Source: an uncultured Kiritimatiellota bacterium (GTDB lineage Bacteria; Verrucomicrobiota; Kiritimatiellia; RFP12; UBA1067). Taken from it: a DNA stretch of 26,563 nt. The stretch is taken from positions 1-26,563 of the forward strand of contig CAKUCX010000044.1 of NCBI GenBank assembly GCA_934643865.1, in the 5' to 3' direction. Numbering within the stretch: the stretch's first letter is position 1; every line of letters starts with the position of its first letter. This document shows positions 22,991 to 26,563 of the stretch, piece by piece. Below the pieces are notes generated by a model that saw nothing but the letters and a program-made list of their open reading frames with translations, made no database searches and was not told the origin of the DNA. A program made the translations under genes and the position numbers.

Positions 22991-24151
22991 CTATAACTCG
23001 CCCATGACGAATGCGTCGTAGTTTTCCCGTGTCACGCAAGTCCACGACGCGTCGGGATACGCCTTGCCGAACGCCGCAGGGCATCGCGCCTTCGCGCCGC
23101 CGCCCCACTTGAACTCGTATGCGCGGATTCCATGTTCGGCGGATTCCTCGACCCAGTCTATTTCCGCCTGCGCGGCATTGCGCCAGAAATAGCATCGCGG
23201 CGCGACCGGCGAAAGCGAGTGCGTCTTGAGACGCTCGCATACGAGGTAGTTCTCCCAGAGATGTCCTATGTCGTCGCGGCTGTCGATGGGGAGAAAGTTC
23301 CCAAGAACCGCGTTCCGCATGCCGCAGTCGTTGAAGTAGATCTTTCGCGACTTCTTCAACTCGTTTCGGGCGTTGCGCGCAAACGACGGGATGGCGAAGC
23401 ACACGTAGCACTTGCCAAGCAGATCTATGTACCGTTCCACCGCTTCCTTGTCTATACCGACAAGCCTCGCCAGTTCGTTGTAGGACACCTCTGATCCTAT
23501 CTGGAGGGCCAGGGCTTTCAGCAACTTGTCAAGCACGACCGGACCCTTGACCGATTTCCATGCAAGGATGTCCCTGTAGAGATAGCCGGAGCATAGTTCG
23601 CGCAGCCGTTTGGCCGCGTCTTCCCGTGCCACAGTCGTCGCAATCTCGGGATAGGAGCCGTAGATGATCCGCGATTCAACCGCGTTGCGCTCGGCCAGCA
23701 CGGATGCGTTTGCGGACAGTTCGGCGAACGAAAGCGGCGGAAGGGAATATTCGAACTTCCTTCCCACAAGCGGCTCGCCAACCTGTCCCGAAAGTTCAAA
23801 CGAGGACGAGCCGGTAACAATGGTGCGCAAGGCGGGCATCTCATCATGAATCAACTTCAGTGTTTTGCCGATGCCGGGAACATTCTGCGCCTCATCGGCG
23901 AAAAACGTCTTCGCTCCGCCGAGAGTGCGGCGGAAACCGTCAAGCGAGAAGCCCTTGAACTCAAGGACGGCCCTGTCGTCGGGGTTGTCCCCGTTCATGG
24001 AAAGAACGCCGCTGTCGCGAGTTGCAGGTTTTGACAGCAGATGGCGGACAAGCGTGGTCTTTCCGGTCTGCCTCGCACCGAGCAGGACGATGACCTTGCC
24101 ATCGTCCATGCGGCGTTTCATTTCTGATTCGACAGTTCTTGCTATGTACAT
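22991..24151 (-). CDS. AAA ATPase with C-terminal DUF4143 domain
   Basis: A 386-aa cytoplasmic protein. Walker A is GARQTGKTTL (about 25-34), Walker B is FFADEAQN (about 85-92), and a sensor-type VTGSSSFELSG follows, so the ATPase core looks functional. The C-terminal half is DUF4143 (KIYFNDCGMRNAVLGNF; HLWENYLVCERLK; YFWRNAAQAEIDWVEE; YEFKWG), whose D/E..K pattern is nuclease-like. The ATG at 24151 is preceded by a purine-rich AGGGGGAAGAG and begins MYIARTVESEMKRR, typical of the family; longer upstream reading is unlikely. Proteins of this family are common singletons in gut bacteria, often near mobile or defence genes, with undetermined function. A promoter fits at 24183-24211. Confidence 0.85.
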   Translation of the reverse strand: MYIARTVESEMKRRMDDGKVIVLLGARQTGKTTLVRHLLSKPATRDSGVLSMNGDNPDDRAVLEFKGFSLDGFRRTLGGAKTFFADEAQNVPGIGKTLKLIHDEMPALRTIVTGSSSFELSGQVGEPLVGRKFEYSLPPLSFAELSANASVLAERNAVESRIIYGSYPEIATTVAREDAAKRLRELCSGYLYRDILAWKSVKGPVVLDKLLKALALQIGSEVSYNELARLVGIDKEAVERYIDLLGKCYVCFAIPSFARNARNELKKSRKIYFNDCGMRNAVLGNFLPIDSRDDIGHLWENYLVCERLKTHSLSPVAPRCYFWRNAAQAEIDWVEESAEHGIRAYEFKWGGGAKARCPAAFGKAYPDASWTCVTRENYDAFVMGEL

Positions 24152-24182
24152 GGCTCTTCCCCCTCTTCGTAAGAACGCAGAC

Positions 24183-24211
24183 AGTGTAGCATAAGTAATT
24201 TTCGGATGCAA
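24183..24211 (-). promoter_or_regulatory. Promoter of the AAA ATPase gene
   Basis: On the minus strand TTGCAT (24211-24206) and TACACT (24188-24183) are spaced by 17 bp, about 32 nt before the ATG. The region is AT-rich. The adjacent insertion sequence begins 31 bp further upstream and leaves the promoter intact. Confidence 0.5.
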
Positions 24212-24242
24212 CCGAGAAAACTTTAAATATTATTCGGTTTGA

Positions 24243-24264
24243 GCAGCGAGAAATTTATGCAGAG
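24243..24264 (+). repeat. Left terminal inverted repeat of the IS
   Basis: This 22-bp end matches the reverse complement of 25224-25245 at 20 positions. Confidence 0.7.
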
Positions 24265-24311
24265 ACTCCAAAATAGCTGCTTGCTTTGTCCACATATACT
24301 ATAATATACGC

Positions 24312-25192
24312 ATGCAAAACAAATTATCGGGAAAGGCGCGCTCCCGCGCCGAAATCCTCGCCGAGATCGCCGCGTTCCCACCCTCCGTCCAGGGCACGAT
24401 CTCGTCCTACAGATGCCCCAGGAAGAACGGGCCGCCCGCCGTCTACCACAATCTCCAGTACACACGCGGAGGGAAGAACCACTCGTTCTCCATTCCCGTG
24501 GACAAGGTCTCCGAGTTCAGGGCCGCCGTCGCCGCGAAGGACTGCGAGCCCAGGGAATCCGAGCGCAACGCCGAGAACCATCCGAAGCGCATCGTGACGC
24601 TCTTCGGGGAACTCCCGCCCATCAGGCGCACCTACTGGTACGACGAGGACGGACACGAAGGGCGCTACCCCTTCGACGACAGGCTCGGGCTCGTCGGAAG
24701 GCACACGCCCGCCGCCTGCGCCGACACGGTCCGCTCGGCGGTCGACCGCCCCTTCGCCGACGCCGCGAGGGACTTCTCCGCGAAGCACGCGTCCCGCGTC
24801 TCCGCCGACACCGTGCGGAAGATCGTCGGGCTGCACTACGATGCCGTCCGCGACTTCCCGAAGGACGAAAGCCACGCGAAGAAGGAGGATGCCGGGGGAG
24901 CGGCCCCGCTCGTCTGCGTCATGGCCGACGGAACGGGCATCCCGCTGCGGAAGGAATGCCTCAAGGGAGCCAAAGGCAAGGACGGGCGCGCGAAGGCGCG
25001 CGAGGCCAAGGCCGCCGCGATCTTCCGGGCGTCGACGACGTCGGCCAGCGCTTCAAGCAGTCCGGCAAGATCTGGTCGCTCAAAGGAGCGAAGGCGCTGC
25101 TGCCGCTGCGCACCCTCCACAAGTCGAACCGCCTCGAGGAGTTCTTCGCCTACCTCGTCAGAGACCTGAGGCAGGTCGACTGCGCGGCATGA
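24312..25192 (+). pseudogene. ISKra4-family transposase, internally deleted and frameshifted
   Basis: From the ATG at 24312 the frame gives an N-terminal region (RYPFDDRLGLVGRHTPA, VSADTVRKIVG) and the catalytic-type segment VCVMADGTGIPLRKECLKG with KDGRAKAREAKAAAIF, characteristic of ISKra4 transposases. Near 25021-25040 this reading turns into meaningless Ser/Arg-rich sequence and runs to 25169. From the same point another frame gives the family's C-terminal segment (RFKQSGKIWSLKGAKALLPLR, then LEEFFAYL) and ends at 25192. The stretch normally separating the two segments is absent, so the middle was lost by a deletion not divisible by three. The protein should be inactive. No ribosome site is visible; a TATAAT lies just before the ATG (24299-24304). 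Confidence 0.8.
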
Positions 25193-25223
25193 GCCTTGCG
25201 TTCTCTGCGGCTAAACCCTTTGA

Positions 25224-25245
25224 CTCTGCATAAATATCTCGTTGC
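25224..25245 (-). repeat. Right terminal inverted repeat of the IS
   Basis: Read on the minus strand, this matches the left end at 20 of 22 positions. Confidence 0.7.
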
Positions 25246-25491
25246 ACCCGCTGTTCGATGCCAAGCGTGTGGCTCAAGATGAATCGCGAGCGGGACGGAT
25301 GCGAAAGCGTGGATTACGAAGAATGGGACGCGCCATGCGCGGGACCGTTGTGGAAGTCTGCACGAGGAGGAAAGTAATAAAGAAACATTGCCCGCCAACC
25401 TTGATGTATCGCCAAGAATTATGAGATAATATGCCTCAAAGATTCGCCATATCGACCCGACCAAGGGCGGATATTGGGAGGTCACTTTGTC
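25246..25491. other. Noncoding gap between the IS and the DUF4062 gene
   Basis: No gene is supported here. Short frames lack ribosome sites and recognisable motifs. The right part contains a promoter (25401-25430) and the ribosome site GGGAGGT for the next gene. Confidence 0.5.
25401..25430 (+). promoter_or_regulatory. Promoter of the DUF4062 gene
   Basis: TTGATG (25401-25406) and GATAAT (25425-25430) are spaced by 18 bp, about 60 nt before the start codon. Confidence 0.45.
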
Positions 25492-26328
25492 ATGAAGAGT
25501 CGCATATTCATATCGAGCGTTCAACGCGAGTTCGCGAAGGAGCGCAAGGCTCTTGCTTCCTACATCCGGCAAGATGCCATCCTCGGCAAGTTCTTCGAGG
25601 TGCTTCTGTTCGAGGAAATCCCTGCGCAAGAGTGCAAGGCCGATGGCGTGTATTTGTCGGAAGTTGACGAATGCGACATCTATCTCGGCATCTTCGGCCA
25701 CGCATACGGCAACGTCGATTCATCCGGCGTCTCGGCGACAGAACGCGAATATCTGCGGGCGGCAAAGAAGCACAAGCCGCGCATCTGCCGTGACTACTCA
25801 AGCGCGGCAAGCGTCCAGGTGATGCTGTTCAAGGATCGGCTGGAAATATGGAGCCCGGGGCCGCTTCCGAAAGGCATGACGCTTGCGAAGATGTACAAGC
25901 GGCACAAGTCCTATCCGGCGAATCCGCTCCTTGCGTACGCGATGTTCCTGCGCAAGTACGTCGAGCAGACAGGCACGGGAACTGGCGACATCATAGCCCG
26001 CTGCCGCGAATGGGGACTCCCCGATCCCAAATGGCAGGTCGAAGACGGCGAAGACTTTGTTATGGTCATGCCGCGCCCGCAAAGTTCGGTTAAGAGTCCA
26101 GTTAGAAGTCCGGTTAAGACTGTGGATTGGACTGTGGATAAGGCCGTGGACGGTTCCGTTAACGAACGCATACTGAATCTTCTTGCAACGAATCCTCGGG
26201 CGACTCAAGAGGAACTTGCAAGAGTTCTTGGCCTTTCCGTTCGTGGCATTGAATATGCCATTGGAACGTTGAAGAAAGCTAAGCGGATCAAAAAGTCGGC
26301 GGTAAACGCTTCGGCCATTGGGAGGTAG
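25492..26328 (+). CDS. DUF4062 protein fused in frame to a RecG-like/AlbA_2-type C-terminus; middle missing
   Basis: A 278-aa frame from the ATG at 25492, set by GGGAGGT about 9 nt upstream; an earlier TTG lies inside that ribosome site. Residues 1-96 are DUF4062 (MKSRIFISSVQREFAKERKAL; VDECDIYLGIFGHAYG), a TIR-like domain. From about residue 100 the sequence is the end of a schlafen/AlbA_2 plus HATPase_c_4 'RecG-like' protein: RDYSSAASVQVMLFKDRLEIW, SPGPLP, EQTGTGTGDII, GLPDPKWQ. It finishes with a degenerate SPV-rich linker and a winged helix (TQEELARVLGLSVRGIEYAIGTL). The AlbA_2 core and the first half of the ATPase-like fold, normally placed between, are absent. The join occurs within KPRICRDY, where the usual HRDY has lost its histidine. 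The frame survives, but an ATP-dependent function is unlikely. Related proteins are regulators or defence-associated; the role here is unknown. Confidence 0.72.
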   Translation: MKSRIFISSVQREFAKERKALASYIRQDAILGKFFEVLLFEEIPAQECKADGVYLSEVDECDIYLGIFGHAYGNVDSSGVSATEREYLRAAKKHKPRICRDYSSAASVQVMLFKDRLEIWSPGPLPKGMTLAKMYKRHKSYPANPLLAYAMFLRKYVEQTGTGTGDIIARCREWGLPDPKWQVEDGEDFVMVMPRPQSSVKSPVRSPVKTVDWTVDKAVDGSVNERILNLLATNPRATQEELARVLGLSVRGIEYAIGTLKKAKRIKKSAVNASAIGR

Positions 26329-26432
26329 GCGAATGACAAGCGTGGGTAAATGGGATCAAAAGAAAGCAAATCGGAAAGCTTGCTTCAGACGGGCCCGTTC
26401 TGCAAATCGCGGAAATTAAAGGAGAGAAGGGA

Positions 26433-26563
26433 ATGATAGAACAGATTCTAGGGAAGACGAATACTCACAGTCTCAAGCTTTTTTCGGTGAATGAGGTGGA
26501 ATGGCTTGAGAAGCGAGTATTCCAACGACAGACGAAAAAGGGCAAGGAGTATGCCGTAAAGTG
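26433..26563 (+). CDS. N-terminus of an unidentified protein, possibly a restriction-type subunit (cut by the window end)
   Basis: The ATG follows a strong AAAGGAGAGAAGGG ribosome site, and 43 codons are visible (MIEQILGKTNTHSLK ... TKKGKEYAVK). The lysine-rich GKEYAVK stretch is loosely like the beginning of HsdR-N-type proteins of type I restriction systems. That would suit the hsdS remnants nearby, but the visible part is too short to be sure. The sequence continues past the window. Confidence 0.4.
   Translation, partial: MIEQILGKTNTHSLKLFSVNEVEWLEKRVFQRQTKKGKEYAVK

Larger units (their letters stand above)
24243..25245 (+). mobile_element. Internally deleted ISKra4-like insertion sequence
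   Basis: Imperfect 22-bp terminal inverted repeats lie at 24243-24264 and 25224-25245 and match at 20 of 22 positions. The shared core is CGAGA(A/T)ATTTATGCAGAG. Between them is one transposase gene on the plus strand that has lost its middle. No clear target-site duplication was seen. At about 1.0 kb it is shorter than an intact element with a full-length transposase, so it is probably non-autonomous. Confidence 0.72.

Noticed and set aside
25242..25424. 60-codon frame after the IS
   Set aside because: It begins inside the IS right end, lacks a ribosome site and has no recognisable content.
26334..26420. 28-codon frame after the DUF4062 gene
   Set aside because: Basic, without a clear ribosome site or motif; not supported as a gene.
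1..26563. CRISPR array, tRNA or rRNA genes
   Set aside because: No regularly spaced repeats, no cloverleaf-like segment and no rRNA-like sequence were seen on either strand.

Overview
The window is GC-rich and coding-dense, with nearly all genes between about 0.8 and 22 kb on the minus strand. Very large secreted glycoside hydrolases, a fucosidase, a secreted beta-strand-repeat protein and a GntR/LacI-hybrid regulator suggest a polysaccharide- or mucin-degrading member of the PVC group, most likely Kiritimatiellota/Verrucomicrobiota. This placement is an inference from gene style; no rRNA or tRNA is present to confirm it.

Region 1 (1-18.2 kb, all minus strand) is a carbohydrate-utilisation locus. 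In transcription order it holds a secreted GH29 alpha-L-fucosidase, a 2117-aa secreted protein joining a clan GH-A-like domain, a DUF4832-like part and a GH106 alpha-L-rhamnosidase, and a secreted two-unit beta-strand protein broken by a one-base frameshift. These are followed by a FucP-like MFS transporter, a phosphomannose-isomerase-like cupin protein, a DUF4432 (aldose-epimerase-like) protein, an AraR-type regulator, NagA and a second MFS gene cut by the window edge. The genes fit extracellular release of fucose, rhamnose and other sugars, import by MFS symporters, anomer/isomer handling in the cytoplasm, and GlcNAc-6-P deacetylation. The promoters of the fucosidase and the beta-strand gene share a 17-bp motif at an identical distance from the -10 box, which suggests common control.

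Region 2 (18.2-21.1 kb) is a sulfur/persulfide unit. A cysteine-rich ArsR-type regulator, with a palindrome inside its own promoter, is followed by a four-module protein: CoA-disulfide reductase, rhodanese, TusA and DsrE2. All four thiol centres are present.

Region 3 (21.1-26.6 kb) has lower GC and is mobile or defence-like. It holds a tyrosine recombinase head-to-head with a decayed type I specificity gene (hsdS). That gene is cut by a stop codon created by a 21-bp tandem duplication, and a second hsdS C-terminus follows a strong palindrome. Next come an AAA ATPase with a DUF4143 tail, an internally deleted ISKra4-like insertion sequence with recognisable terminal inverted repeats, a DUF4062 protein with a large in-frame internal deletion, and the start of another gene.

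The most interesting items are the recombinase/hsdS locus, the shared promoter motif, the triple-module glycosidase, the four-module sulfur-transfer protein with its ArsR promoter/operator, and the several junctions where gene middles or ends are missing.
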